Shown here piece by piece: positions 27,786 through 37,784 of a stretch of 64,000 nt of DNA; position 1 is the stretch's first letter; the number at the start of each line of letters is the position of its first letter. The stretch is from JBHJGM01 sp964405825 (GTDB taxonomy: Bacteria; Verrucomicrobiota; Verrucomicrobiia; Opitutales; JBHJGM01). The notes under the pieces were generated by a model. That model had not been told where the DNA came from and did not search any database. It worked only from the letters and a program-made list of their open reading frames with translations. The stretch covers positions 1 to 64,000 of the forward strand of contig CAYOPI010000010.1 in the NCBI GenBank assembly GCA_964405825.1, read 5' to 3'. A program made the position numbers and the translations under genes.

Positions 27786-29395
27786 AGCGCTTCGCCGAAC
27801 TCATCGACGCGCTCGACAGCACCACCTCGACCAACGCCAAGGTCGACGCGCTGGCAGGTTACTTCGAGCAGGCACCACCCGAGGACGCCGTCTGGGCTCT
27901 CTACTTTCTGATGGGGCGACGCCTCAAGCGCCTCCTGCCAGCAAAGCTGGTTTGGCAGTGGGTGCGGGAGGCCTCCGATCTGCCTCCGTGGCTCATCAGC
28001 CAGTGTTACACCCTCGTCGGCGACCAGGCCGAGTGCATCTCGCTGCTGGTGGACCGCAAAGGCCGCGAAATGCCCGAGCCCCTGCACCGCGTCGTCGCCG
28101 CCCTCATCGAGTTGCGCGCGCAGCTCCCTCACGAGCAGGAGCAGGTGATCAAGGCCTGGTGGCAGCGCCACAGCGGCCGCCATCTCTTCGTCCTCAACAA
28201 GCTGCTCACCGGTGCCTTTCGCATCGGTGTCTCGCAGAAGCTGGTCACCCGTGCGCTGGCGAGGGTCGCGGGCGTCCCCGAAGCCACCCTGGCCCACCGC
28301 ATCATGGGCGACTGGGAGCCCACCCCGGCCTTTTTTAAGGCCACCCTGTCCTCCGACCAGAACGCATCGGACCTCAGCCAGCCCTATCCCTTCTTCCTCG
28401 CCTCGCCGCTGGAAAAGCCCACCGAACAGCTCGGCCCGGTCGGCGACTGGCAGATCGAATGGAAGTGGGATGGCATCCGCGGGCAGTTGATCCGCCGCGG
28501 CGGCGAAACGGTCCTGTGGTCGCGCGGGGAGGAACTCGTCACACCGCAGTATCCGGAGGTCGTCCAGGCCGCCGCCCGCCTGCCCAACGGCCTCGTCCTC
28601 GATGGCGAATTGCTGGCCTGGCGCGACGATGCCCCCCTCCCGTTCGCCGACCTCCAGCGCCGCCTCAACCGCAAGAGCCTCACCCGCGCCATCCTGCTGG
28701 AGGTCCCGATGGCCTTCATGGCCTACGACCTGTTGGAGTACGACGGCGAGGACTGGCGCGAGCGTCCGCTGCAGGACCGGCGCCAGCGCCTCGAGCAGGT
28801 TCTTGCCAAGGTCAGCGGCCCCCTGCGGCTTTCACCGCGGATCGAGGTTCACGAGTGGGCCGAGGCCGAACGGTTGCGCCAGAGTTCGCGCGAGCGTCAG
28901 GCCGAAGGGCTCATGCTCAAGCGCCTTGACTCCACCTACCAGTCCGGACGCAAGCGCGGGGACTGGTGGAAGTGGAAGGTCGATCCCTACAGCGTCGACG
29001 CCGTCCTCCTCTACGCCGAGGCCGGTCATGGCCGCCGCGCCAACCTCTTCACCGATTACACCTTTGGTATCTGGGACGGCACCGAACTCACGCCCTTCAC
29101 CAAAGCCTACTCGGGGCTCTCCGACTCCGAGATCGCCCGTCTGGACAAATGGATCCGTCAGCACACCCTCGAAAAGTTCGGGCCCGTGCGCGTCGTTCCG
29201 CCCGAGCACGTCTTCGAGCTTCACTTTGAGGGCATCGCCGAGTCCACCCGTCACCGTTCCGGCATCGCCCTGCGCTTCCCCCGAATCCACCGCTGGCGTT
29301 CCGACAAGAAGCCGCCCGAGGCCGACCGCATCGAGACCCTCCGCGCCCTCATCGCCGTCCGCCCCCGGCTGCAACAGCAGGAACTCTTCAGTTAG
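27782..29395 (+). CDS. ATP-dependent DNA ligase (exonuclease-associated type)
   Basis: A 537-residue DNA ligase. The N-terminal helical domain (residues 1-205) is followed by the nucleotidyltransferase core with motif I IEWKWDGIRGQ, where Lys228 would be adenylated. Further motifs are LVLDGELLAW, AYDLLEYDGEDWRERPL, AEGLMLKRLDSTYQSG and GDWWKWKVDP. The OB domain includes VFELHFEGIAESTRHRSG and LRFPRI. ATGA overlap with the upstream exonuclease implies translational coupling. Such ligases are thought to join nicks or breaks during repair, separate from the essential NAD-dependent LigA. Confidence 0.95.
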   Translation: MKRFAELIDALDSTTSTNAKVDALAGYFEQAPPEDAVWALYFLMGRRLKRLLPAKLVWQWVREASDLPPWLISQCYTLVGDQAECISLLVDRKGREMPEPLHRVVAALIELRAQLPHEQEQVIKAWWQRHSGRHLFVLNKLLTGAFRIGVSQKLVTRALARVAGVPEATLAHRIMGDWEPTPAFFKATLSSDQNASDLSQPYPFFLASPLEKPTEQLGPVGDWQIEWKWDGIRGQLIRRGGETVLWSRGEELVTPQYPEVVQAAARLPNGLVLDGELLAWRDDAPLPFADLQRRLNRKSLTRAILLEVPMAFMAYDLLEYDGEDWRERPLQDRRQRLEQVLAKVSGPLRLSPRIEVHEWAEAERLRQSSRERQAEGLMLKRLDSTYQSGRKRGDWWKWKVDPYSVDAVLLYAEAGHGRRANLFTDYTFGIWDGTELTPFTKAYSGLSDSEIARLDKWIRQHTLEKFGPVRVVPPEHVFELHFEGIAESTRHRSGIALRFPRIHRWRSDKKPPEADRIETLRALIAVRPRLQQQELFS

Positions 29396-29800
29396 GCCCC
29401 ACCCGTGGCCCGGACGCCGGCAGCCGCTCGAAGATGCTTGGGCACCTGCCCGGATCCCGCGCGCTTCCCGGATTGCCAGCGAATTCCTAACGCCTTGGAC
29501 ACGGGAAGCTTACTGATGCAACTTCCTTCTTAAGCTCCGCCAGACCCGCGGCGATAGGAAATGATGTCAGCTCGCCGTCATGCGATTGAGAAGCCGTTAC
29601 AAAAAAGTAAAAAGCGCCCACTGCCCGGGTGGTCAGGAACTCTACCCTAAAAATCCCGGCGAAATGCCTGATTTACCTTGTGCGGGATAGTGGACCCAAA
29701 CGGCCGCCCGCAGGCGCTTCAATCCACGGGTTCACCCAAACTTTCAAAAAATGCTACGCGACCCATACACCGCTGAATTGGAATACGGAAAGGATTCCGC
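29396..29800. other. 405-bp gene-free region between ligase and response regulator
   Basis: No convincing coding frame. GC is lower than the surroundings between about 29580 and 29770, with A-rich runs around 29599-29612, as expected for a promoter region driving the response regulator. A Shine-Dalgarno-like GGAAAGGA sits before the ATG at 29801. I do not see a clear sigma-70 pair or terminator hairpin. Confidence 0.5.
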
Positions 29801-30448
29801 ATGAAGAAGGTAGTCATCATTGAGGACGAAACGATGGTCCGCGACCTCATGGTCGAGGTCCTCGGCGCCTACTCCAACTGCAAGCTGGTGGGCACTTTCG
29901 GCGACGGACTGGAAGGCTGGGAAGGCGTGCAGGAGCTCAAGCCCGACTTTGTCCTCTCGGACATCAAGGTGCCCTCCATCAACGGCCTGGAAGTGCTTCG
30001 CCGCATCAAGGCCAAGATGCCGCACACCCTCGTGCTGCTGTTCTCCGCCTACTTTTCCACCGGCATGGTGCGTCAGGCACTCAAGGCCGGCGTCAACGGC
30101 ATGATCGAAAAGACCGCCGGCCTGACGGAAATGCACAAGGCCATCGAGTCGGTCCTCGCCGGCGAAACCTACCTCGGCCCGGCCGTCGTGGGGATCACCC
30201 GCGAGATCATGATCAACCCCGAGCAGGATGACTCGCTCGAGTCGCTGTCCTCGCGCGAGGTCGAGGTGCTTCAGCTCATCGCCGAAGGCTTCTCCAGCAA
30301 GGAGATCGCCGCCCGCCTGGACATCTCCACCAAGACCGCCGAGACCCACCGCGCCCACCTGATGCAGAAGCTAAACCTGCACGGCATCGCCGGGTTGACC
30401 CGCTACGCCATCGCCAAGGGCCTGGTCAAGCTGCCGGCCACCGCCTAG
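29801..30448 (+). CDS. NarL/FixJ-type response regulator
   Basis: A 215-residue DNA-binding response regulator. The receiver domain (1-125) has the acidic pocket IIEDE (Glu8, Asp9), phospho-acceptor Asp54 (VLSDIKVPSI), Ser/Thr switch in LLFSAYFS and Lys in MIEKTAG. A LuxR-type helix-turn-helix fills residues 145-205 (LSSREVEVLQLIAEGFSSKEIA, then STKTAETHRAHLMQKL). No histidine kinase is next to it, so it is an orphan within this window. It overlaps the convergent glycosyltransferase gene by 4 bp. The long AT-rich upstream region suggests its own regulated promoter. Confidence 0.93.
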   Translation: MKKVVIIEDETMVRDLMVEVLGAYSNCKLVGTFGDGLEGWEGVQELKPDFVLSDIKVPSINGLEVLRRIKAKMPHTLVLLFSAYFSTGMVRQALKAGVNGMIEKTAGLTEMHKAIESVLAGETYLGPAVVGITREIMINPEQDDSLESLSSREVEVLQLIAEGFSSKEIAARLDISTKTAETHRAHLMQKLNLHGIAGLTRYAIAKGLVKLPATA

Positions 30449-31596
30449 TCCTGGCCCGCTTCGCTCTCCCCGCCAAACAGGCGGCGCACGTTCTGTTCCC
30501 ACGAGAAACGCCTCAGCCGCGCGCGTCCGCCGGCGGCCAGGCGTTCACGCAGCTCGGGTTCCTCGATCAGACGGCGGCAGGCTTCTGTCAGCCCGGCCGC
30601 ATCGCCCGGTTTCACGAGCAACCCGGACTGCTCGTGTGCAACGGCTTCGCGCACCCCACCGGTGTCATGCGCCAGCACCGGCAAGGCGCAGGCCGCCGCC
30701 TCCAGGTACACCAGCCCGAAGCCCTCGATGCTCTGACGCAGCGGCTGGCTCGTCATCGCAAAGACATCGGCGTTTGCGTAAACTGCCGGCAGCGCGCCAT
30801 CGCCGACTTCCCCCAGGTACTCCAGCGCGACCCCACCGGCCTCAGCCAACCTGGCAACCTCGTTGAAGTAGCGGTTGTCGCGCACCGGTCCGGCCAGGCG
30901 CAGCTCCGTCCGATCGCGCAGGTTCTCCGGCAGTGCTGCCAGCGCTTCGACCAGCGCCAGCTGCCCCTTGCGCGGATGCACCCGGGCCACCGTCAGAAAG
31001 CGCACCTTCGCCGCCTCGTCGCCTTGGCGTTTGGACTCGCCCCCCGTCGGGAAGTCATGCCGCAGCGCGCCGGGGACCAGAAGCGTCCGCTCGGCAGCCT
31101 CCGCCCCGAAGCATTCCCCGAGCAGTTGCCGGATTGGTTCGGAAACCACGCTGACGACATCGGCGCGCTTCACCATGCGCGCGAAACGCCGCCGCCAGTG
31201 AGGCCAGCGGTGAAAGCGCAGGATCTCCGAGCCATGCAGGGTCAGGACGATGCGATGGGTCTCCAGCCACTCCAGTGCTCCGCCTTCCATCAGCGCCATG
31301 ATCGGCCCCGGCTCGACGAGATAGAGCGTTGTATCCGTTTGATCAATACTGCGGGCGAGGGCCACGCGGCGGGTCACGCTTCGACAGCGCCAGCCCAGCG
31401 TGCCCCGGTTGCCCAGCCAGACGACCTTGAAGGGAAAGTCCGGCCAGGACTGCCGCCGCGGTGCCGGGGCCCAGACCTCCACTTCGTGGCCCTGCGCCAG
31501 CGCCGCCCGCGCCATTTCCTCGGCGTACACGGCGATGCCACCGCGCCGCGGCGCGAACTCGTGCGTGAGCATCTGGATCTTCCGTGGGTTGGACAC
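30445..31596 (-). CDS. Glycosyltransferase family 4
   Basis: A 383-residue GT-B glycosyltransferase. The N-terminal half starts with MLTHEFAPRRGGIAVYAEEMARAA, the acceptor-domain loop of GT4. The donor half includes FLTVARVHPRKGQLALVEAL and ends with the retaining-enzyme motif EGFGLVYLEAAACALPVLAHDTGGVREAV (E-x7-E). It would add a sugar from a nucleotide-sugar to a lipid or glycan acceptor; no polysaccharide cluster surrounds it, so the pathway is unknown. Divergent from the short-chain dehydrogenase, about 100 bp apart. Confidence 0.92.
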   Translation of the reverse strand: MSNPRKIQMLTHEFAPRRGGIAVYAEEMARAALAQGHEVEVWAPAPRRQSWPDFPFKVVWLGNRGTLGWRCRSVTRRVALARSIDQTDTTLYLVEPGPIMALMEGGALEWLETHRIVLTLHGSEILRFHRWPHWRRRFARMVKRADVVSVVSEPIRQLLGECFGAEAAERTLLVPGALRHDFPTGGESKRQGDEAAKVRFLTVARVHPRKGQLALVEALAALPENLRDRTELRLAGPVRDNRYFNEVARLAEAGGVALEYLGEVGDGALPAVYANADVFAMTSQPLRQSIEGFGLVYLEAAACALPVLAHDTGGVREAVAHEQSGLLVKPGDAAGLTEACRRLIEEPELRERLAAGGRARLRRFSWEQNVRRLFGGESEAGQD

Positions 31597-31696
31597 CTAC
31601 CCGCATCCACGACGCGCGGCTGCCCGGGTCAAGCGCTTTCGCTCACCGAAAAAGCTTTCGCTGGCCAGGGCTGCAGCCATAGACATGCAACGGGCG

Positions 31697-32530
31697 ATGT
31701 CGTTGAAATCCCGATACACCACCGCGTGCGTGACCGGCGCCAGTTCAGGCCTGGGCAAGGCGATCGCCGAGGCCCTCCGCCGCGAAGGTCTCGAGGTGTG
31801 GGGCACCAGCCGCCATCCCGACGTGCTCAAGCTGCCCGGCGAGGAGGGCGCACAACACTGGCTGGCGCTCGATCTTTCCCGGCCCGAGAGCCTCGCCGAG
31901 TTCATCCACCGCCTCCAGCAGGACGAGCTGAACTTTGACCTGTTCGTCAACAACGCCGGCTTTGGCGCGGCCTACCCCTTTGAGGACTTCCCCCGCGACG
32001 CCATCGAGCGGCAGCTCTGCGTGCTTCTGGCGGCGCCGGCTCAACTTTGCCGCACGCTCTACCCGCAGATGCTTCAGCGTGGCTCGGGTTGTCTGGTCAA
32101 CGTGTCGTCGCTGGCGGCGGAGTTTCCCTTGCCCTTCCTCGGGCTCTACAATGCGTCCAAGGCCGGGCTCTCCGCTCTCTCGCGCAGCCTCGACCTGGAA
32201 TGTCCCAACCCCAACGTGCGCATCCTCGACTTCCGCCCGGGCGACTTCCGCACCAACTTCGCCGACGCCACCGAGATGCCCGCGGTTGACGATGCTTCGG
32301 TCCGCGCCGACTTTCGCCGCAGCTGCAAACGCCAGATCGCGATGATGGCCGGGGCACCGCCACCCGAGCGTGCCGCCGCCGACCTCGTCCGCGCCCTGCA
32401 GCAGGGCAAACGCGGCACCGTGCGCAGCGGGCAGTTTTTCCAGGCGAGGCTGGGGCCCTTCCTCGCGCGCGCGGCGACCTGGCCGCTGCTTCGCGCGATC
32501 CTCCAGCGCTACCTGGGCTTGCGCGGCTAG
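31697..32530 (+). CDS. Short-chain dehydrogenase/reductase
   Basis: A 277-residue classical SDR. The cofactor motif TGASSGLG is at residues 13-20, NNAG at 85-88, Ser138 in CLVNVSS, and the catalytic pair Tyr151/Lys155 in LYNASKAG. The loop RPGDFRTNF follows. Arg40 in TSRHP after strand 2 suggests NADP(H). The C-terminal helix-rich extension (GQFFQARLGPFLARAATWPLLRAILQRYLG) is amphipathic and could touch a membrane. The ATG at 31697 is used; one at 31685 is also in frame. It overlaps the convergent recD end by 4 bp. Confidence 0.92.
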   Translation: MSLKSRYTTACVTGASSGLGKAIAEALRREGLEVWGTSRHPDVLKLPGEEGAQHWLALDLSRPESLAEFIHRLQQDELNFDLFVNNAGFGAAYPFEDFPRDAIERQLCVLLAAPAQLCRTLYPQMLQRGSGCLVNVSSLAAEFPLPFLGLYNASKAGLSALSRSLDLECPNPNVRILDFRPGDFRTNFADATEMPAVDDASVRADFRRSCKRQIAMMAGAPPPERAAADLVRALQQGKRGTVRSGQFFQARLGPFLARAATWPLLRAILQRYLGLRG

Positions 32531-34338
32531 CGCGCCTCGTTTGCCGGTTCGTTCCAGATTTGCTGCATCTGAGTGAGCAAACCGGACTGCCGCCGCGTGG
32601 GTCGTTGAATCGCCCACCGAAGCGCCGCTTCCGAGCCCCAGATCGTCAGCCTTTGCCGTGCCCGGCTGGCTGCGGTGTAAATCAGCTCGCGGCTCAAAAG
32701 CGGGTGTTCCTCGGGCGGCAGGAGCACGTGTACCTCGCCGTACTCCGAGCCCTGACTGCGGTGCACCGTAAGGGCCGGGCCCGACGTCCACTCCGGAAGG
32801 CTGGGCAGCGAAACACGCGTGGGCTCACCGCAGGAGTCCGCGAACCACACCGCCTGTTGCCCGCCGTCCTTCCACGCCACGCCGACGTCACCATTAACCC
32901 GCCCAAGCCGCGGCGCATTGCGCAGCAGCGTCACCGGCATCCCGTCAGGAAGGTGCGCCCGGCTGGACGCGACACCCAGACGCTGCAGGAGCCGCCGTTG
33001 CACGCCTTCGACCCCGAACGGACCCTGCCGCAGCACGCAGAGCACCTGCGACGCCTGCAACCGGCCCAGCGCTTCCTCGATCGTGGACGCATCCAGAAGC
33101 GGCTGCACCGAAGCCAGCAGAGCGTCCCGAAACGCTTCGTTTGCCAGCGGCGTCGGCGTTCTCACCGGCTGCAACTGCACGTCTCCAAGCGAAGCATCGT
33201 GCAGGATCGCCAGCGCCCGGCCCGCGTCCCCCAGGCAAATCGCTTCGCACAGCCCGGCGATGCCCGGTTGGCTGGCAAAGCGAAAGTTGCGCGTCAGCCG
33301 CACCGTGCGCTCGCCAAGGGCCCGTGGGAGTTCCCTCGCTACGGCTGTATCCGTTTCGAGGATACGCAGTGGCTGTTGGGCTTGCGGCAACGCCTCATTC
33401 GCCAGCGAGACCCGCGCATTTTCAGAAACGCGCACCAGCTCGCCAAAGGCCGCGCCACTCTCGACCGAGGCCAGCTGGTCTGGATCGCCCAGCAGGAGAA
33501 CGCGCGCTGTTGGCAAGAGCGCCTCCAGCAGGTGCGTGAGCAGATGGTTGTCGAGCATCGAGGCCTCGTCCACGATAACCAGCGCATGCGGCAGGGGGTT
33601 GGCCGGGCCGTGCCGGAACTTTCCCGGCGGCCCGAAAGGGCGCAGCAGCCGGTGAACCGTACCCACCCGCTCGCTCAATTTGCTCTGGATGGCCGACGGC
33701 AGCGCAGCACTCGTGGCGATTCCCTCGCGCAGGCGCGCGGCTGCCTTGCCGGTTGGAGCGCAGAGGGCGGTTCGTTCCACCAACTCAGGATGCAGCCTCA
33801 GATGCCACTTCAGGAAGCGAAGCACGCCCGTCGTCTTCCCGGTTCCAGGCCCGCCGCACACCATCCCCAGCGGAGCCGTCGCGCCCAGTTCAGCCGCACG
33901 CCGCGGCTCCGGATAGTCATCCGCAAAAGCTGCTTCCAGCGCTGAGCGACTCTCCTGTCCAAGCGGGATTGAAGCTGCCTTCAGGTGCCGCACCAGCTTG
34001 TGTGCGAGACGTCGCTCCAGCCGCCATTCGCGCCGGAAGTACACATGACCCTGCCCATCCAGCACGAGTGGACGCTGGCTCTCCGGCGGCCCCGCCAGCT
34101 CGGTACGCTCCAGCCGCTCGGCAAGCTCCCAGGGGGCAACCCCCAGCGTCTCCACAAGTGTTTCATCCGGCGTCCAGCACGTATCGCCAGACTGGATACC
34201 TGCACAAAGCTGCTCCAGCACGGGGGCAAGCAGCGGCTCGTCCACCCGGCACCAGCGCGAGAAGCAACGCACCAGCTGCCGCGCCAGGGGCAACCCTTCG
34301 CCGGCCTCGGTCTCGGTCGATGTTTTTTGCTCACTCAT
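32527..34338 (-). CDS. recD: Exodeoxyribonuclease V alpha subunit RecD
   Basis: A 603-residue SF1B helicase, the 5'-3' motor of RecBCD. The N-terminal RecB-interacting domain covers about 1-150. Walker A is GGPGTGKTT (162-170), Walker B VIVDEASMLDNH, then LLLGDPDQLASVESG, motif III-like RLTRNFRFAS, and the C-terminal TVHRSQGSEYGEVHVLLPPEEHPLLSRELIYTAASRAR. Length and motif order match RecD rather than RecD2. Its start overlaps the recB stop by 4 bp, so translation is probably coupled. Last gene of the recC-recB-recD operon. Confidence 0.96.
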   Translation of the reverse strand: MSEQKTSTETEAGEGLPLARQLVRCFSRWCRVDEPLLAPVLEQLCAGIQSGDTCWTPDETLVETLGVAPWELAERLERTELAGPPESQRPLVLDGQGHVYFRREWRLERRLAHKLVRHLKAASIPLGQESRSALEAAFADDYPEPRRAAELGATAPLGMVCGGPGTGKTTGVLRFLKWHLRLHPELVERTALCAPTGKAAARLREGIATSAALPSAIQSKLSERVGTVHRLLRPFGPPGKFRHGPANPLPHALVIVDEASMLDNHLLTHLLEALLPTARVLLLGDPDQLASVESGAAFGELVRVSENARVSLANEALPQAQQPLRILETDTAVARELPRALGERTVRLTRNFRFASQPGIAGLCEAICLGDAGRALAILHDASLGDVQLQPVRTPTPLANEAFRDALLASVQPLLDASTIEEALGRLQASQVLCVLRQGPFGVEGVQRRLLQRLGVASSRAHLPDGMPVTLLRNAPRLGRVNGDVGVAWKDGGQQAVWFADSCGEPTRVSLPSLPEWTSGPALTVHRSQGSEYGEVHVLLPPEEHPLLSRELIYTAASRARQRLTIWGSEAALRWAIQRPTRRQSGLLTQMQQIWNEPANEAR

Positions 34339-37300
34339 CGCGGTGTTGGCAGGCCCAGGGCTGTCGCCAGTTCGCGCAGCAGGTCGGGATCCGGCGCTTC
34401 GAAGTGCACCGCCGCCTGGCCCGAGGATTCACCCGCACCCCGCACGAAAAGGTAGCACGCACCCCCAACCTGCCCGGCACCGCCCAGGGCCTGCTGCAGC
34501 GCCAGGGTGTAGAGGTTTGCCTGCAGCCGGTATGCGGCCTGGTCCATCGCTCTGGAGATGGTTGCTGCGCCGTAGCCGCCAAGCAGGTTCGTCTTCCAGT
34601 CCAGAATGTAGTATTTTTTCTGATACACAAAGAGCAGATCAATGAAGCCCCGTAACACGCCGCGTACTGCGGCCACCCTTGCTCTATCGGTGTCGCTTTG
34701 GTGAAGCAGCCCCAGTGCCTGAAGGCGCGAAACCAGCCGCGTTCCGTCCGTCCACGCAACCGGCAGCGCGAACTCCACCTCCTCGCGTCGCATCGCACGC
34801 GTCAGGTGCCTGAGCGTGAAGCCCGGCCCGATTTGAGGCAGCGGATGCTCCAGGCTGGCCGTGACCAGGCGCAGGGCCGGCCCCAACCATTCATCAACCG
34901 GCAGAAAACCATGCGTTCGCAGGCGCTCCGCGATCACGGGTTCGTGCTCGGATGTATCCGTAAAGTCGACACGCTCGAAAACCTCATGAAACAGCCGACC
35001 GGTCCGTATTCCAGCCGGAAAGTCGGGCCCTCTGTCCTCGGACGCCTCCGTCTCTACCGGTAGGATCACGCTGTCGTGGTCGGCTTCATGAGGGGAGGAC
35101 TGTGCGGCCAGACTGCTGAAGCTCGAGGTCGCCGCAACCGCCGCAATGCGCGATCGGAAGCGACGCGCTTCGTGATTTCGGCTCACCGCCTCCTCATTGC
35201 TGAAGACCGGCGACGGCGCGTCCTCCTCCATCGCTCGCGGACGAACAGCCACGGTCTCCGGCTGCGCCTCGGCGATAGGGTTAAGCCAGTGCTCGATGTC
35301 GGCACCCTCCGGCAGCAGTCGACCCCAGGGAGAGTCGCCATCGTCACGCACATTCGCCCAATACGCCCAGCATCGCTGCTTCGCGCGCGTGAGCGCGACG
35401 TAGAGCAGGCGGCACTCCTCGCTGATGGCTTCGCGCAGGGCCGCCGCCTGCAGACGTTCATCGACCCGTTTACGCGGTGCCAGTGAAACACACCGTTGCC
35501 CCGATTCATCGTCAAGGTGCGCCGCTAAGGGCTCATCAACCGTGCGTGGCCCGCGCCAGAAAAACGGGCAGAACACATAGTCAAACTGCAGGCCCTTGCT
35601 CTGGTGTGCGGTCATCACTTCGACGCCGCCACTCTCGCTTGATGTCGTCAGCAGATAACGTTCTTCGTCGCTTTCAAGGTCCGTCTGCAAGGCCGTGCCA
35701 TACCAGCGCAGGCTGCCGCCGGGCGTGAGGTGCAGTTCGGACTCGGCCAGCCGAATGACCTCCCCCAGGCGCTGCAGGCGCGCAAGCGAAGCGGCTCCGT
35801 CTTCCCTGGTGAGCAACCGGCTCAGGCAACCGTCCGTTCGCTCGAGGCTGCTCAAAAGCCCGGGCATGCCTGTACGCGTCCAGTTTTGCTGCCACTGCTG
35901 GCGATGCCGCTCAATCTCGAGTGAAGCCTTGGTGTTTGTATCCAATTCACCGATACGCTGGGCATTCCAGTCAAATAGAGGTTGCACGAGTGCCGCGCGC
36001 AGCGACTCCGTGTCAACCGGATGCAGTACCGCATGCATCAGCGTGAAGAGCCACTGCGCCTCGTCTGTATTCAAGACGTTGATACCGCTTTGGAGACGCA
36101 CCGGCAGCCCCTGTGCCCGCAGCGCACCGGCCGCCGCCTGAGCCTGGCGATTCGTGCGGGTGAGCACCGCGAATTGCTCCGGGGTTGCCTCTGACTGCTC
36201 TTCAAGAAAGGCCAGCAAGTCTGCCGTTACCCCGCGCAGAACCGCCGCTTCCGCAGCACTCACGCTCGCCGGCTTCGCCAGGTCATGGCCATACAGGTTC
36301 ACCTCCAGCGCGGGCAACCAACGGCCCTCGTGCTCCTTTGTTCTTCCATCAGACTCTGGTGGCGCACTGGCGGGCTCGAACGTGATCGCCGGAAACACGA
36401 ACGGGTGCCCGCTGGCGGAGAAAAGGGCGTTGACCGCGGCAATCAGTTGGGGCGTCGACCGGTAGTTCGTCCCCAGGCTCAGGGTCCGATTCGCGGCGGC
36501 CCGCGCCTGCAGATAGGCAAAGATGTCGGCCCCGCGAAAACTGTAGATCGCCTGCTTCGGATCGCCCACCAGATAGAGCTGCGAGGGCGGCTCGGCAAAG
36601 AGCCGCTCGAAAATCTCCCACTGCAGCGGATCGGTATCCTGAAACTCATCGATGAGTACCGCCTGCAGCCGCTGGCGAGTCTGCGTGCGCACCCGCTCGC
36701 CGGTGGCGCCTTCCAGCACTTGCCGTGCTCCCGACAGCAGCTCGTTGAAGGTACGCACCGGCCGCGTCAGCAGGTCACGTCCCTGCGCTGCGATCGCCTC
36801 CTCGTAGAAGCACTGGCGAACCGCAGCCACTCCCGCGTCAACGGCCTCCACAAAGGCATCGACCAGCGCGGCGAAGGGTGTGCCATCCCAGTGCTTCCGT
36901 CTGCTTGGCGGTACCAGCTCTTCAAGGCCCTTGCTGCTGAACAGCGGTGCCAGACTGAGCACCTGCTCAGGCGGCATCGACGCGGACAGCAACACTTCAA
37001 ACCGCTCGATCGTCGCCTCGCGCGAACCCTGCCATTTCTTCTTGTCGTTCGATAGCGCTGGATGATCGCGCAGGAGCTTGGCGACGGCACCGTCGTCCGC
37101 CTGCCAGCCTTTCTGCATCACGTGAAAAGCCGCTTCCACGTTGCGCTCGGCCTCACTCAGCTCCGCCTTCGCTTCAGGCGTATCCAAAAGCGCAATACTG
37201 CGATGAAAGAGCGCCAGATCGTCAAGCCGGCCGAGTTCCTTCCGCCACGAGCCACGGCTTTGGAGGACAGTCGCCAGCCAGGGAAGGCCCTCGTGGAAAT

Positions 37301-37784
37301 GCCGGCGCCGAAAATCCTCGATTCGCTGCAGCCGCGCCGCCGAGGGGTCCGGAGCCACCTCGAACTCGCTCAACCCGCCCGAGGCCAGGGCTGCTTCGGA
37401 GAGCAGGCGCTGACAGAACCCGTGAATGGTCGTCACGTTGGCCTCGTCGATCGTCTGCAACGCGCGGCGCAGCTTTCGCGCTGATTCAGCCAGCGACGAA
37501 GCCTCAGCGTCGGCCCAGGGAGCCAGCGCCGGATCGGCGACACGGCCCGATTCAAGCTCGGCGCACGCTCCCTGCAGACGCTCACGCAGCCGCCGGCTCA
37601 GGCTCGCCACCGCCGCCTTCGTAAAGGTGACCAGCAGGATGTTCGATGGTGCCAGACCGCCATCCAGCAACAGCCGCAGAACAAGCCCCTCGATGGTGAA
37701 GGTCTTGCCCGTGCCCGCGCTGGCCTCAATGAAGGTGACTCCCTCGCGAAAGACCGGCTGGTTCCAGTCGATCGCCTCAGCCAT
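34335..37784 (-). CDS. recB: Exodeoxyribonuclease V beta subunit RecB
   Basis: A 1,149-residue UvrD-like 3'-5' helicase with a C-terminal nuclease. Walker A is EASAGTGKTFTIEG (21-28 region). Other helicase motifs are VTFTKAAVASLSRRLRERL, VLIDEFQDTDPLQWEIFERLF, LVGDPKQAIYSFRGADIFAY, SLGTNYRST and VMTAHQSKGLQFDYVFCPF. The RecB-family nuclease site is RGFIDLLFVY...YYILDWKTNLLGGY near the C-terminus (Asp and Asp/Lys). The ATG at 37784 (MAEAIDWNQPVF) is preferred over an upstream start at 37808; it overlaps the recC stop by 8 bp. Processes double-strand ends for recombination. Confidence 0.96.
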   Translation of the reverse strand: MAEAIDWNQPVFREGVTFIEASAGTGKTFTIEGLVLRLLLDGGLAPSNILLVTFTKAAVASLSRRLRERLQGACAELESGRVADPALAPWADAEASSLAESARKLRRALQTIDEANVTTIHGFCQRLLSEAALASGGLSEFEVAPDPSAARLQRIEDFRRRHFHEGLPWLATVLQSRGSWRKELGRLDDLALFHRSIALLDTPEAKAELSEAERNVEAAFHVMQKGWQADDGAVAKLLRDHPALSNDKKKWQGSREATIERFEVLLSASMPPEQVLSLAPLFSSKGLEELVPPSRRKHWDGTPFAALVDAFVEAVDAGVAAVRQCFYEEAIAAQGRDLLTRPVRTFNELLSGARQVLEGATGERVRTQTRQRLQAVLIDEFQDTDPLQWEIFERLFAEPPSQLYLVGDPKQAIYSFRGADIFAYLQARAAANRTLSLGTNYRSTPQLIAAVNALFSASGHPFVFPAITFEPASAPPESDGRTKEHEGRWLPALEVNLYGHDLAKPASVSAAEAAVLRGVTADLLAFLEEQSEATPEQFAVLTRTNRQAQAAAGALRAQGLPVRLQSGINVLNTDEAQWLFTLMHAVLHPVDTESLRAALVQPLFDWNAQRIGELDTNTKASLEIERHRQQWQQNWTRTGMPGLLSSLERTDGCLSRLLTREDGAASLARLQRLGEVIRLAESELHLTPGGSLRWYGTALQTDLESDEERYLLTTSSESGGVEVMTAHQSKGLQFDYVFCPFFWRGPRTVDEPLAAHLDDESGQRCVSLAPRKRVDERLQAAALREAISEECRLLYVALTRAKQRCWAYWANVRDDGDSPWGRLLPEGADIEHWLNPIAEAQPETVAVRPRAMEEDAPSPVFSNEEAVSRNHEARRFRSRIAAVAATSSFSSLAAQSSPHEADHDSVILPVETEASEDRGPDFPAGIRTGRLFHEVFERVDFTDTSEHEPVIAERLRTHGFLPVDEWLGPALRLVTASLEHPLPQIGPGFTLRHLTRAMRREEVEFALPVAWTDGTRLVSRLQALGLLHQSDTDRARVAAVRGVLRGFIDLLFVYQKKYYILDWKTNLLGGYGAATISRAMDQAAYRLQANLYTLALQQALGGAGQVGGACYLFVRGAGESSGQAAVHFEAPDPDLLRELATALGLPTPR

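Noticed and set aside
29629..29823. 64-residue plus-strand frame before the response regulator
   Set aside because: Runs into the regulator start, no Shine-Dalgarno, no recognisable pattern; GC drop there fits a promoter region instead.
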